Assembly (NCBI GenBank): GCA_003506435.1
Contig: DOAQ01000004.1
Coordinates: 1 to 64,000 of the forward strand
DNA from: Prolixibacteraceae bacterium
GTDB taxonomy: Bacteria; Bacteroidota; Bacteroidia; Bacteroidales; Prolixibacteraceae
DNA length: 64,000 nt
Direction of reading: 5' to 3'
In this document: positions 18,749-27,415 of the stretch, piece by piece
How positions within the stretch are numbered: the stretch's first letter is position 1
Layout: every line of letters starts with the position of its first letter
The notes under the pieces: generated by a model
Database searches by the model: none
The model's input: only the letters and a program-made list of their open reading frames with translations
Told to the model about the DNA's origin: nothing
Position numbers and translations under genes: made by a program

Positions 18749-18973
18749 ATGGGAATCTTCGATCACCTGTTCGATGATGGTTATGGCGAGAAAACTACAG
18801 AAGGCGTTGATTTTTATATAAATAAAGACGGCTACCGGGTAATGACCGAAAGTTATCTGGTACGACGTGGTTATTGCTGTTCCAACGGATGCCTGCATTG
18901 TCCATACTGGCCCCGCGCTCAAAAAGGCAACCGGGTATTCCGTCCCGATGTTGAGAAAAAATACAAAGCATAG
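18749..18973 (+). CDS. small Cys-motif protein (DUF5522-like)
   Basis: 74 residues. The core YRVMTESYLVRRGYCCSNGC followed by LHCPYWP has the CCxNGCxHCPY pattern of the DUF5522 family, probably a metal site. Function is unknown. It follows ribBA by 29 bp in the same direction and may be cotranscribed. Confidence 0.8.
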   Translation: MGIFDHLFDDGYGEKTTEGVDFYINKDGYRVMTESYLVRRGYCCSNGCLHCPYWPRAQKGNRVFRPDVEKKYKA

Positions 18974-19022
18974 TAGTTCGTATTCACCCATTTGCTCAAT
19001 CAATCCTTCATCCATAAAAATG

Positions 19023-19030
19023 TATCTTTG
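19023..19030 (+). promoter_or_regulatory. putative fmt -7 box
   Basis: TATCTTTG matches TAnnTTTG, 16 bp before the fmt ATG. The nearest upstream TTTG (18991) is further away than the usual spacing, so only the -7 part is supported. Confidence 0.4.
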
Positions 19031-19046
19031 CAAAAACTTCTGAAAA

Positions 19047-20012
19047 ATGCAGGGAAAAGATTTACGTATTGTTTTTATGGGTACTCCCGATTTCGCCGTG
19101 GCAAGTTTAAAAGCGCTGGTTGAATCAGGCTATCAGGTGGCAGGTGTAATCACTGCACCCGACAAACCAGCCGGCCGGGGACAAAAACTAAACGAATCGG
19201 CAGTGAAACAATATGCTGCTGCAAAAGGGTTAAAAATATTTCAACCTGAAAAGCTAAAAAATCCCGATTTTATCGATGATCTGAAATCATTGAATGCCGA
19301 TTTGCAGATCGTGGTCGCATTCCGGATGTTACCCGAAATTGTCTGGAACATGCCCCGACTGGGTACTTTCAATCTACATGGTTCTTTATTGCCTCAATAC
19401 CGGGGCGCCGCACCACTGAACTGGGCCATTATCAATGGTGAAAAAGAAACCGGCGTCACCACTTTTTTACTTGACCAAGAAATTGACACCGGAAAGATTT
19501 TATTCCGCGAGAAAATTACAATTAACAAAGACGATACAGTCGGCAGTATTCACGATTGCCTGATGGAAATTGGCGCCGAGTTGGTACTAAAAACAGTTGA
19601 TGCATTGGCTAAAGGTAATTTTTACGCCATTCATCAGGATGAACTGGCTGCAACCACAGAGTTAAAACATGCACCCAAAATATTTAAAGACGATTGCCGG
19701 ATCGATTGGTCAATGCCCGGAGAAAAAATACGAAACCTGATTCGGGGACTGTCTCCTTATCCGACAGCCTGGACCGAACTGATTGATGAAAACGGACAAG
19801 CTCAGGTAATGAAAATCTATTTTGCCGATTTTGCCGATGGGAAAACCGCAGAATCAGGAACTATTTCATCTGACGAAAAAACCTTTTTAAATGTAAAAAC
19901 GGCAGATGGCTGGCTCAACATTACCGACCTGCAACTAGCCGGAAAAAAACGGATGAATGTTGTTGATTTTCTGAGAGGATTTCATGGAATTGAGAAAATG
20001 AAGTTAAAATGA
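19047..20012 (+). CDS. fmt: methionyl-tRNA formyltransferase
   Basis: 321 residues. The catalytic formyltransferase domain (about 1-205) has FMGTPDFAVASLKAL, APDKPAGRGQKL, the HGSLLPQYRGAAPLNWAI signature with its catalytic His, and the downstream TGVTTFLLDQEIDTG with the conserved Asp. The C-terminal OB-like domain starts near residue 215 (CRIDWSMPGEKIRNLIRGLS). It transfers a formyl group from 10-formyl-THF to Met-tRNA for initiation. Complete, with the usual length. Confidence 0.97.
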   Translation: MQGKDLRIVFMGTPDFAVASLKALVESGYQVAGVITAPDKPAGRGQKLNESAVKQYAAAKGLKIFQPEKLKNPDFIDDLKSLNADLQIVVAFRMLPEIVWNMPRLGTFNLHGSLLPQYRGAAPLNWAIINGEKETGVTTFLLDQEIDTGKILFREKITINKDDTVGSIHDCLMEIGAELVLKTVDALAKGNFYAIHQDELAATTELKHAPKIFKDDCRIDWSMPGEKIRNLIRGLSPYPTAWTELIDENGQAQVMKIYFADFADGKTAESGTISSDEKTFLNVKTADGWLNITDLQLAGKKRMNVVDFLRGFHGIEKMKLK

Positions 20013-20373
20013 ATACCTGATCATTAGCCTTCTGTAAAGTTTTTTCCCCTGATCTTTTTTGCCTTCAATATAATTTCTTCTATATCGACTTTTTTATTCT
20101 CAGTGTGTAATTTGTTAATTGGGGATATTTTTTTATCTCTCAATCCGGATTGTTCGTCGTAGCAGGAGCGGATATTAAATTTTAATCTACTGAAATTCAA
20201 TAAGTTTAATAACAATAATTCAGATAAAGACATAAAAAAAGCGGGCCGCTGCCCGCTTAATTTTAATTTTCCACCCCAAACGCACCGGATTTCAGGACGA
20301 AACCCTTGCGTTAATATTGTAAAGATAATACCAAATAATTATAAAATCCAAATATCTTTCGAAAAATATCAAA
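20013..20373. other. intergenic region between fmt and yqeY
   Basis: 361 bp between convergent genes. Its only clear element is the hairpin at 20239-20258. A 69-codon minus-strand frame (20233-20024) starts in the T-run of that hairpin and has no family resemblance, so I do not call it a gene. Confidence 0.4.
20239..20258 (-). terminator. bidirectional hairpin terminator between fmt and yqeY
   Basis: AAGCGGGC-CGCT-GCCCGCTT forms a perfect 8-bp stem with a 4-nt loop. On the minus strand it is followed by TTTTTTTATG, so it best terminates the yqeY/dcw transcript. On the plus strand it is followed by AATTTTAATTTT and may also serve fmt. Confidence 0.85.
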
Positions 20374-20823
20374 TTAATTTAGCATTTTTTTTACCTTCTC
20401 AGCAATATCCTTTCCATCTGCCTGTCCTGCAAGACTTTTTGATGCAATTCCCATTACTTTACCCATATCTTTCATCCCCGAGGCTCCGGTTTGTTGAATA
20501 ATTTGCTGAATAGCTTTTGTTAATTCCTCATCACTTAACATGGAAGGAAGGTATGATTCGAATACTTCGACCTGCGTTATTTCCTGTTGATACAAGTCTT
20601 CACGACCTTGTTCCTTGTAGATATTTGCCGAATCTTTTCCTTGTTTGGCCAGCTTTTGTATGATCTTTAGAACTTCCTGATCCGAAAGTTCACCGGTACT
20701 ACCTGTTGCCGTTTTAGCTTCGAGCAATACTTTTTTTATTCCGCGCAAAGCTTCCAGCTTTTCTTTTTCGCGTGACTTCATTGCCGACTTGATATCTTCA
20801 TTGATTTGATCAAATAAATTCAT
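20374..20823 (-). CDS. GatB/YqeY domain protein
   Basis: 149 residues, complete. The YqeY pattern is clear: MNLFDQINEDIKSAMKSREK, EALRGIKKVLLEAKTA, ESYLPSMLSDEELTKAIQQI and GKVMGIASKSLAGQADGKDI. The domain is shared with the tail of the GatB subunit of the tRNA amidotransferase, but the free-standing protein's role is not established. It commonly lies just after ftsZ in Bacteroidota; here a membrane protein gene intervenes. A 174-bp gap precedes it, so it may have its own promoter. Confidence 0.92.
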   Translation of the reverse strand: MNLFDQINEDIKSAMKSREKEKLEALRGIKKVLLEAKTATGSTGELSDQEVLKIIQKLAKQGKDSANIYKEQGREDLYQQEITQVEVFESYLPSMLSDEELTKAIQQIIQQTGASGMKDMGKVMGIASKSLAGQADGKDIAEKVKKMLN

Positions 20824-20997
20824 TTTAAATTTCTTTTAAATTGAACACTAACTTTTATTTGTAGAAAAACATGACTGCTAATATAGCAGTGAAAATAAGA
20901 ATATTATCTTTTCATCTCCCTCAAAAAAAGAAGTTATTCGAAAATATTTTAAGCAATTATAAAAGATGCCATGCGTTTAATGCAATTAAACCGATTT

Positions 20998-22629
20998 TTA
21001 TTGGGTTGCTCGATTGTTTTCTTTAAACAATTGATAATTATTATTACTGCAGATCAGCTCGTAATTTTCAAAAATAGCGTCTTTTAAAACCGTACTGCAA
21101 GAATCAGTTTTCATATCTAAATTTCCTAATACAAAGACATAATCAATCTTTGCCATGGAATTTTCAATATTGCTCTTCCATTGTAAGCAGGGCAATTGAT
21201 TAGCAGTCAGGTTCCCAAGCATTGTATTTGGGATGAAACTTTCCTTCCATTTTAATGGGAACAATCCTGATCCACATTCATAGTTTTCAAGAATGATCAT
21301 TGGCTTATCAATTCCCAGGTAGTTTGAAAAATGACCAACCAGCCAATTATTGGAATAATTAACAGGAAGAACTATACTATTGGGAGCAATTTGTTTAGAA
21401 GCACTATAACAATCAACAGCAATAGTATTTAAGTCTTTTATTACCGACAGATAGAACCTTTCCCGTTTCAGGTGAACGAACAATACAACTACGACCGCAG
21501 TAATAACCAGCCATTTGGGAATTGTCTGAGAAGTAATCCAAATAAGCAGGATAATAAAGAATAATAATCCAAATCGTATAGAAACGAAGCCAGCAGAACC
21601 ATTCGAATCGGGCAAAATGAAATACAGAGCAAGTACCAGTAATGCAGCAACAATCCAAGACTCTGAAGAAAATATATTCTGTTTCAAAATAGAAAAAAAT
21701 TTACTCTTTGGCGAAGATACAACTGTTTGGATAACCTGATTGATCCGGGTATAGCCAACTATAACCAGCAACCCAGTAATTACATAGAAAATTTTCGTTG
21801 TATAAACTTCTTCAACTTCAATATTATAGGCAATAATTGGCCGTATTTTTTTTAACCAGGCAATGAGTTCATAACGTTCCAAAAAAGTTGGACTGCCAAC
21901 TGATGGCCTGATAATAAAAAACAACAAAAGTACGATAGGAATAAATGACACTCCTATTAGTATACCTGTTTTTTTAAAAAATGGATTTAAGCCATTTGAT
22001 TTCTGTCTGGCAAGAAGAATTTCCTTAAAAAACAAATCTATTCCAATCAATAATAATAAAATGGCAAATACGACCACGTGAGAAAAATAAGTAAAAACCA
22101 TTAATATGGATAAAAGGATAATTTTTCTGATCGATATTGGCCAACGATCGGATTCCCTGATCCAACATTGCAATGTGATGAGCATTAAAACAATGGCTAT
22201 GGAAAAGTTATAGAACCCCAAAAGCAGTAGAAAAGAATAGGTAAAAGGGAAAATTAAATAACTCAACAGACGATTCTCCGGATTAATGGTGTTTATCAAC
22301 CCTCGGAATGCATACGGCAACCCAACAAAATAAAAAATCAACAGCGCTTTCTCAGCAATGAATGCAGGGAGAAAATAGTTAAAAACAGACAAAAAAAGAT
22401 GACCTGTCCAGTTTGGGACAGGCACCGGATTAAAATCAAAAAAACTGTTTAATAAAGGATTTGATTCAAATAGAAGACAATTAATAAGGTTCGAATTATA
22501 AAGATGGGCAGCGCCATCCATTGTTGGGAAAAACTTAAAAATCAAAACAGGGACCAGATTAATCCCAGTCATTAATAAAAAAATCCATTTCTCAACTTTG
22601 TCCGTTTTTAACCAATTATTTCTTACCAT
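20998..22629 (-). CDS. polytopic membrane protein, possibly GT-C-type
   Basis: 543 residues with roughly 11-13 membrane segments in the first 400 residues, and a soluble C-terminal part (about 400-543). The first extracytoplasmic loop contains FFPTMDGAAHLYNSNLIN; an acidic residue followed by AHLY in this loop is reminiscent of GT-C-fold glycosyltransferases that use polyprenyl-phosphate sugars. I cannot assign a family firmly. It starts 22 bp after the second ftsZ stop in the same direction, so it may be read with the dcw operon. A role in cell-surface glycan assembly is a guess from fold and context. Confidence 0.7.
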   Translation of the reverse strand: MVRNNWLKTDKVEKWIFLLMTGINLVPVLIFKFFPTMDGAAHLYNSNLINCLLFESNPLLNSFFDFNPVPVPNWTGHLFLSVFNYFLPAFIAEKALLIFYFVGLPYAFRGLINTINPENRLLSYLIFPFTYSFLLLLGFYNFSIAIVLMLITLQCWIRESDRWPISIRKIILLSILMVFTYFSHVVVFAILLLLIGIDLFFKEILLARQKSNGLNPFFKKTGILIGVSFIPIVLLLFFIIRPSVGSPTFLERYELIAWLKKIRPIIAYNIEVEEVYTTKIFYVITGLLVIVGYTRINQVIQTVVSSPKSKFFSILKQNIFSSESWIVAALLVLALYFILPDSNGSAGFVSIRFGLLFFIILLIWITSQTIPKWLVITAVVVVLFVHLKRERFYLSVIKDLNTIAVDCYSASKQIAPNSIVLPVNYSNNWLVGHFSNYLGIDKPMIILENYECGSGLFPLKWKESFIPNTMLGNLTANQLPCLQWKSNIENSMAKIDYVFVLGNLDMKTDSCSTVLKDAIFENYELICSNNNYQLFKENNRATQ

Positions 22630-22651
22630 TCTCTATTTTTGGAACAACGAA

Positions 22652-24070
22652 TTAATCGACATTATCATGCAGGTATGGGTTATTATCGCGCAATACAATC
22701 TTATCGTCTTCATCAGGGGAAAGAGAAAACCGTGACAATTTTTGTTCAAATCGTTTTTGCAGTCCTTTCACTTTGAATTTTTTACGCCGGTATGCGGGTA
22801 TATTTTCAAGTTCTTCCACTATTTCATCCGACGACTCGGCATAATCAACCTTTACTGAAACATTGTGTTCAGGTTCTGATTGTGTTTTCCTCTTTCCGTA
22901 TAAATTGTCAAATTCGTCCGATTCTCCCGGGCTAAGTTCAAATTCAAAAGTCGGCTGGCTAACCTGTTTTGAAAAATGCTTTGTAGTTTCTGTCTTTTCT
23001 TTTACAATCGGTTGAGAAACCGGGACCTTTTGGACTGGTTTATCAATCAATGTGTGATATGTTTTTTCAGGCTGTTTGGCGGCGACCATTTCCGGAATGC
23101 TGCTGGTGCTGAACCCGGTAGCGATTACCGTTACTGAAATTTCATCTTCAAGACTTTCATCCACTCCATTTCCCCATATCAGATCGGCTTCGTGTCCGGC
23201 TTTGTCCTGAATGTAATCAGTTATATCTCCGATTTCATCCATGGTAACTTCCCGTCTTCCTGAAGTAATATTGAGAAGAATATTTTTTGCCCCATTGATG
23301 TTATTATTATTCAGAAGCGGCGAATTCAGGGCTTCTTCAATAGCGTGCAAAGCACGGTTTTCTCCGGTTGCCTTGGCCGACCCCATCACGGCGACGCCGC
23401 TGTTTTGCATTACGGTTTGCACATCGGCAAAATCGACGTTGATATATCCGGCCACAGTGATGATTTCAGCAATTCCCTTGGCTGCTATTGTCAACACATC
23501 ATCGGCTTTTGAAAACGCTTCGGAAATAGTACTGTCTCCGTACATTTCACGGATTCGTTCGTTGTTGATCACAAGAAGTGAATCAACGTGTTTTTCCATC
23601 GCGGCAATTCCGTCGATGGCCTGTTTGATACGACGACGCCCTTCGTTACGGAATGGTAAGGTAACGATGCCCACAGTAAGAATATCCAGTTCGCGGGCTG
23701 CTTCGGCAATGACCGGGGCTCCGCCGGTGCCTGTTCCGCCTCCCATTCCGGCAGTAATAAATACCATTTTTGTATTGTCGGCCAATACCTTTTTCACATC
23801 GTCAATATTTTCGATGGCTGCATCACGGCCAATTTCGGGTTTGTTCCCTGCCCCGCGGCCTTCGGTAAGTGATGAACCTAACTGTATCTTAATCGGAATT
23901 GCACTGTTTATCAATGCTTGCGAATCGGTATTGCAAATCACAAAATCGACATCTTTAATGCCCTGGGCAAACATGTGGTTTACGGCATTGCCGCCGCCAC
24001 CGCCAACACCAATCACCTTAATGATGGAGCTGCTTTTTCGGTCTAAACTAAAATTCATTATATCTGACAT
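22652..24070 (-). CDS. ftsZ: cell division protein FtsZ (canonical copy)
   Basis: 472 residues. The N-terminal GTPase domain has IIKVIGVGGGGGNAVNHMF, the tubulin signature AGMGGGTGTGGAPVIA (about 107-122) and the T7-loop NVDFADVQTVM with both catalytic Asp residues. The middle domain has ILLNITSGRREVTMDEIGDI and IWGNGVDESLEDEISVTVIA. After a ~120-residue polar linker it ends in NPYLHDNVD, the conserved C-terminal peptide that binds FtsA and other membrane tethers in this phylum. It polymerises into the Z-ring. This is the second of two tandem ftsZ genes, 33 bp after the other, and the one that looks canonical. Confidence 0.97.
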   Translation of the reverse strand: MSDIMNFSLDRKSSSIIKVIGVGGGGGNAVNHMFAQGIKDVDFVICNTDSQALINSAIPIKIQLGSSLTEGRGAGNKPEIGRDAAIENIDDVKKVLADNTKMVFITAGMGGGTGTGGAPVIAEAARELDILTVGIVTLPFRNEGRRRIKQAIDGIAAMEKHVDSLLVINNERIREMYGDSTISEAFSKADDVLTIAAKGIAEIITVAGYINVDFADVQTVMQNSGVAVMGSAKATGENRALHAIEEALNSPLLNNNNINGAKNILLNITSGRREVTMDEIGDITDYIQDKAGHEADLIWGNGVDESLEDEISVTVIATGFSTSSIPEMVAAKQPEKTYHTLIDKPVQKVPVSQPIVKEKTETTKHFSKQVSQPTFEFELSPGESDEFDNLYGKRKTQSEPEHNVSVKVDYAESSDEIVEELENIPAYRRKKFKVKGLQKRFEQKLSRFSLSPDEDDKIVLRDNNPYLHDNVD

Positions 24071-24103
24071 ACGCGTTTATTTTTCTGTTTAAATGTATTT
24101 GTT

Positions 24104-25354
24104 TCATTTTTCGTCTGAGAGAGGAACATCGCTATCCTCGAAAAAACGGGTAAACTGGCGATGAAACCAATTGTCAAGATTCCCGCTATCACGGGGTTCT
24201 TCAGCGACTAGTTCTTTTTTTCTTTTCTTTTCTGTCTTTTTAACTTCAATTTTTTCTGTTTTTGGTGGTTCTTCTACAAATACTTTTTCTTCTATTTCTT
24301 CTTCGCCTAAATTAATGGCGGGTTCAATATCGTATAACTGAAACTCAGTTACTGGTTTTTCTTCCTGAAATAATTTGTTTGGATTTGTATTAAATCCGGT
24401 TGCTATGATCGTGACACTTATTTTGCCGCCTAATTTGTCATCAAATCCATTTCCCCAAATGATGTTGGCATCCTGTCCTGCGGCGATTTGCAGGTATTCG
24501 ATTATTTCACCAATCTCACCCATGGTAATTTCAGCATCGCCCGAAATGATATTCAACAGAATATCTTTGGTCCCATTGATATCGTTGCTGTCGAGTAAAG
24601 GCGAATCGAGTGCTGCTTTCACAGCTTTCATAGCCCGGTCATTGCCATCGGCACAACCAGTTCCCATCAGGAATACGCCACTGCCTCCCATAACCGTGCT
24701 GACATCGGCAAAGTCGATGTTGATGTTGCCGTGCAGGGTGATAATTTCAGCTACTCCTTTTACTGCGGTGGTAATTATGTCGTCGGCTTTTTTGAAAGCA
24801 ATGGAAGCAGGCAGGTCGCCGTATATTTTGTGCAGTTTTTCATTGCTGATAACCAACATACTATCAACATATTCCTTCAGTTTACTTGCCCCTTCGAGCG
24901 CTTGCTGAAAACGACGCCTTCCTTCTGCCGGCGACGGAATAGTAACCACCGCGATCGTTAAAATGTCGAGTTCGCGGGCCAGCCTGGCAATCACCGGGGC
25001 AGCGCCGGTGCCGGTTCCTCCGCCAAGTCCGGCAGTGATGAACACCATTTTGGTCGATCCTTCAAGCACCAGCCGCAAATCGTCCAGATTTTCGATTGCC
25101 GCCTGTTCTCCCTGCTCCGGCTGGTTCCCGGCGCCACGACCCTCGGTGAGGGTAACGCCCAATTGTACTTTCACCGGCACCTGACTTTTCAGCAAGGCCT
25201 GCGAATCGGTGTTGCAGATAATAAAATCGACGCCTTCAATGCCTTCTTCAAGCATGTGATTCACCGCGTTGCCACCACCGCCGCCAACTCCAATTACTTT
25301 AATAATGGATGAGGCAGCTTGTTGTAGCCCGAAATTGATAATGTCGCCGTTCAT
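24104..25354 (-). CDS. divergent FtsZ paralogue lacking the canonical C-terminal peptide
   Basis: 416 residues. The GTPase domain is intact: IIKVIGVGGGGGNAVNHMLE, tubulin signature GGGTGTGAAPVIA (about 111-123) and T7-loop NIDFADVSTVM. It is therefore likely able to bind GTP and polymerise. It differs from its neighbour at many otherwise conserved places (IPSPAEGRRRFQQ for LPFRNEGRRRIKQ, VISNEKLHKIYGD for VINNERIREMYGD, GVFLMGTGCADG for GVAVMGSAKATG). Its tail is a Glu/Lys-rich linker ending FEDSDVPLSDEK, without NPYLHDNVD. It lies directly after ftsA (22 bp). A cofilament partner or regulator of the canonical FtsZ is a reasonable guess. Confidence 0.9.
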   Translation of the reverse strand: MNGDIINFGLQQAASSIIKVIGVGGGGGNAVNHMLEEGIEGVDFIICNTDSQALLKSQVPVKVQLGVTLTEGRGAGNQPEQGEQAAIENLDDLRLVLEGSTKMVFITAGLGGGTGTGAAPVIARLARELDILTIAVVTIPSPAEGRRRFQQALEGASKLKEYVDSMLVISNEKLHKIYGDLPASIAFKKADDIITTAVKGVAEIITLHGNINIDFADVSTVMGGSGVFLMGTGCADGNDRAMKAVKAALDSPLLDSNDINGTKDILLNIISGDAEITMGEIGEIIEYLQIAAGQDANIIWGNGFDDKLGGKISVTIIATGFNTNPNKLFQEEKPVTEFQLYDIEPAINLGEEEIEEKVFVEEPPKTEKIEVKKTEKKRKKELVAEEPRDSGNLDNWFHRQFTRFFEDSDVPLSDEK

Positions 25355-25376
25355 AAATCAGACGAGTTTTAATTAT

Positions 25377-26660
25377 TTAATACATTTCCGTATCCTGATC
25401 GTCATCGAAAAACATAGTTACCTGACGGGTGACCTGCTTTTTCACCTGACTGAAAAAACCTTCTTCGGAAACCTTTTTCTTCTTTTTGCGAACTGTTTTT
25501 CTGGTTCCGTCTTCTTCGTTTGCAGCAAGAGTGATTAATCCAAGCGCTGTTCCGAAACGCGGATCTTCCATATCGCTATTTGCCATTATAGATCTCATGT
25601 TTGGTACTCCTTTGCGGACATCCAGTCCGGTACGGAATTTCACCAATTGGTTGAGGTTGGTCATCAGCGAGGTACCCCCGGTAATAACAATTCCGGCGCC
25701 CAGATTATCGAGGCAACCCGAATTTTCAAGCTGAAAATAAAAAGCATCAACAATTTCTTCCATTCGGGCCTGAATAATAAACGCAAGGCTCTTGAAAGAT
25801 ATTTCCTTGGGTTCCCAACCCGAAATACCGGGAATGGTAACTACCCTGTCTTCCGGGGCAAAATCGCCCATTGCCTGTCCAAACTGGGTTTTCAGCGATT
25901 CGGCCTGCCGAAGCAGAATGGAACACCCTTCTTTTATGTCGTGGGTGATAACATTTCCGCCAAAAGGAATAACTGACAAATAACAAAGGACGTTTTCATG
26001 ATAAACCGACATTTTTGTAGTGCCACCGCCAATATCAAGCAGCACGACACCAGCCTCTTTTTCATCTTCTGAAAGAATGACTTCGGAAGATGCAATCGGG
26101 TCGATCACCATTTTTTTCACCCGGATACCTGCCCTGTCGAAGCATTTCTGGACACTTAGCTCGTACTGGTCGGGAGCAATAAATACCTTGAACGAAGCTT
26201 CCAGCTTCTCTCCGGTAATGCCAACCGGGTTCATAATCCCGGCTTCATTGTCGATGGTAAACAACTGCGGACTGATCTGGTAAATTTTATATCCTTCCTG
26301 AATCGGGATATGAGCAACCTGTTCGTACAATTGTGCCACATCTTCCTCAGAAACGACACTCCCAGGAACCAGGTACTTTTGTATTTTGGTACCGATTGTT
26401 TTCATCTGCTGACCGGTCAGGTTTACATACACCTGTTCAATGTCGCCGCCAAACGAGTCTTCGGCTTTTCGAACCGCCTCGCTGATGGCGGCGTATGCCT
26501 CATCGATGTTCAGCACAACACCCCGTTTGATCCCTTGAGACATGCTCTGTCCGAAACCGATAATCTCAATCTTACCTTCTTCGTTTTTCTTTCCAACAAG
26601 GGCTACAATTTTGGTAGAGCCAATGTCAACTGCTGCAAAAATTTGTTCGTTCCTGGCCAT
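25377..26660 (-). CDS. ftsA: cell division protein FtsA
   Basis: 427 residues from the ATG at 26660 (MARNEQIFAAVDIGSTKIVA), which family alignment favours. An ATG 21 bp upstream (26681) would overlap ftsQ. The actin-like ATPase motifs are present: AVDIGSTKIVALVGK (phosphate 1), EAGVVLLDIGGGTTKMSVYH (phosphate 2) and GAGIVITGGTSLMTNL (adenosine). The C-terminus carries Lys-rich RKTVRKKKKKVSEEG and then FFSQVKKQVTRQVTMFF, probably the amphipathic membrane-anchoring helix. FtsA tethers FtsZ to the membrane through the FtsZ C-terminal peptide. Confidence 0.96.
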   Translation of the reverse strand: MARNEQIFAAVDIGSTKIVALVGKKNEEGKIEIIGFGQSMSQGIKRGVVLNIDEAYAAISEAVRKAEDSFGGDIEQVYVNLTGQQMKTIGTKIQKYLVPGSVVSEEDVAQLYEQVAHIPIQEGYKIYQISPQLFTIDNEAGIMNPVGITGEKLEASFKVFIAPDQYELSVQKCFDRAGIRVKKMVIDPIASSEVILSEDEKEAGVVLLDIGGGTTKMSVYHENVLCYLSVIPFGGNVITHDIKEGCSILLRQAESLKTQFGQAMGDFAPEDRVVTIPGISGWEPKEISFKSLAFIIQARMEEIVDAFYFQLENSGCLDNLGAGIVITGGTSLMTNLNQLVKFRTGLDVRKGVPNMRSIMANSDMEDPRFGTALGLITLAANEEDGTRKTVRKKKKKVSEEGFFSQVKKQVTRQVTMFFDDDQDTEMY

Positions 26661-26665
26661 AATCG

Positions 26666-27415
26666 TCAGCTTTTTGTGCAAACAACCTGATTTTTATATT
26701 TTAAACTAATGATCGTATATTTATCCCAGCCTGTTTTACTGAATCCTTGCTGGTATACTGCTTTCAAATTCCTTAATTTTTCCTGAAAATTTTCAGGAGT
26801 GCCAAACTCAATTAAATGATCGCCCACACGCGGAATTACCAACAGTTCATTATTTTCTTTCACAAATACCTGCTCAATCTGGGCTTTCCAAAAGGGATCG
26901 GAATAAATAAATCCGGCAAATGGGAGCAATTCTTTCGTGGCATATTCGCTGGTAACAGTTCCTGAAAACACAGGAACTTTAACTGTGAACTTATCTGAAA
27001 TCGGAATTTTTATCCCTTCCTTATCGAGATAATAATCAAATTCGTTGGTTTTTATTCTGACAACCGGATTGCGTTGCTCAACATCAAAAACCAGTTTTCC
27101 TTTAAATTGAAGCGACTTTCCGCTAATTACCCGGAATACTTCTACATTGCGTATGTTTTCAACCGTGCGGAGTTTTTCCTCAAGAACTTCTGTATTTATC
27201 TGGTTCAGTTTTTTTCCGAAAATACTGCGATCAGTTTTTTTAATCAGTTCCAGAATATCCTCTTCCTGCAAAAAGCGGGGCGATCCTTCGATGATCCGAA
27301 CCGAAACTTCCTGACAACTTACACGATCCAGTTCCTGGGTAGTAAACCATACTGTAAAGCCCAAAAAGCCGAACAGTAACAGCCACAAGAATATTTTCAG
27401 AATCGTTTTAAGCAT
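26666..27415 (-). CDS. ftsQ: cell division protein FtsQ
   Basis: 249 residues: a short cytoplasmic start, one membrane segment (about 7-25, FLWLLLFGFLGFTVWFT), a POTRA-like domain (about 38-115, VRIIEGSPRFLQEEDILELI) and a beta domain to the C-terminus. FtsQ bridges early and late divisome proteins in the periplasm. The start overlaps murC by 8 bp, and the position between murC and ftsA is the standard one. Confidence 0.92.
   Translation of the reverse strand: MLKTILKIFLWLLLFGFLGFTVWFTTQELDRVSCQEVSVRIIEGSPRFLQEEDILELIKKTDRSIFGKKLNQINTEVLEEKLRTVENIRNVEVFRVISGKSLQFKGKLVFDVEQRNPVVRIKTNEFDYYLDKEGIKIPISDKFTVKVPVFSGTVTSEYATKELLPFAGFIYSDPFWKAQIEQVFVKENNELLVIPRVGDHLIEFGTPENFQEKLRNLKAVYQQGFSKTGWDKYTIISLKYKNQVVCTKS

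Noticed and set aside
20024..20233. 69-codon minus-strand frame between fmt and yqeY
   Set aside because: Its ATG sits in the T-run of a strong terminator hairpin, it has no upstream promoter room and no family resemblance.
23241..24908. Long plus-strand frames opposite the ftsZ genes
   Set aside because: They are antisense shadows of well-conserved FtsZ coding sequence with no independent features.
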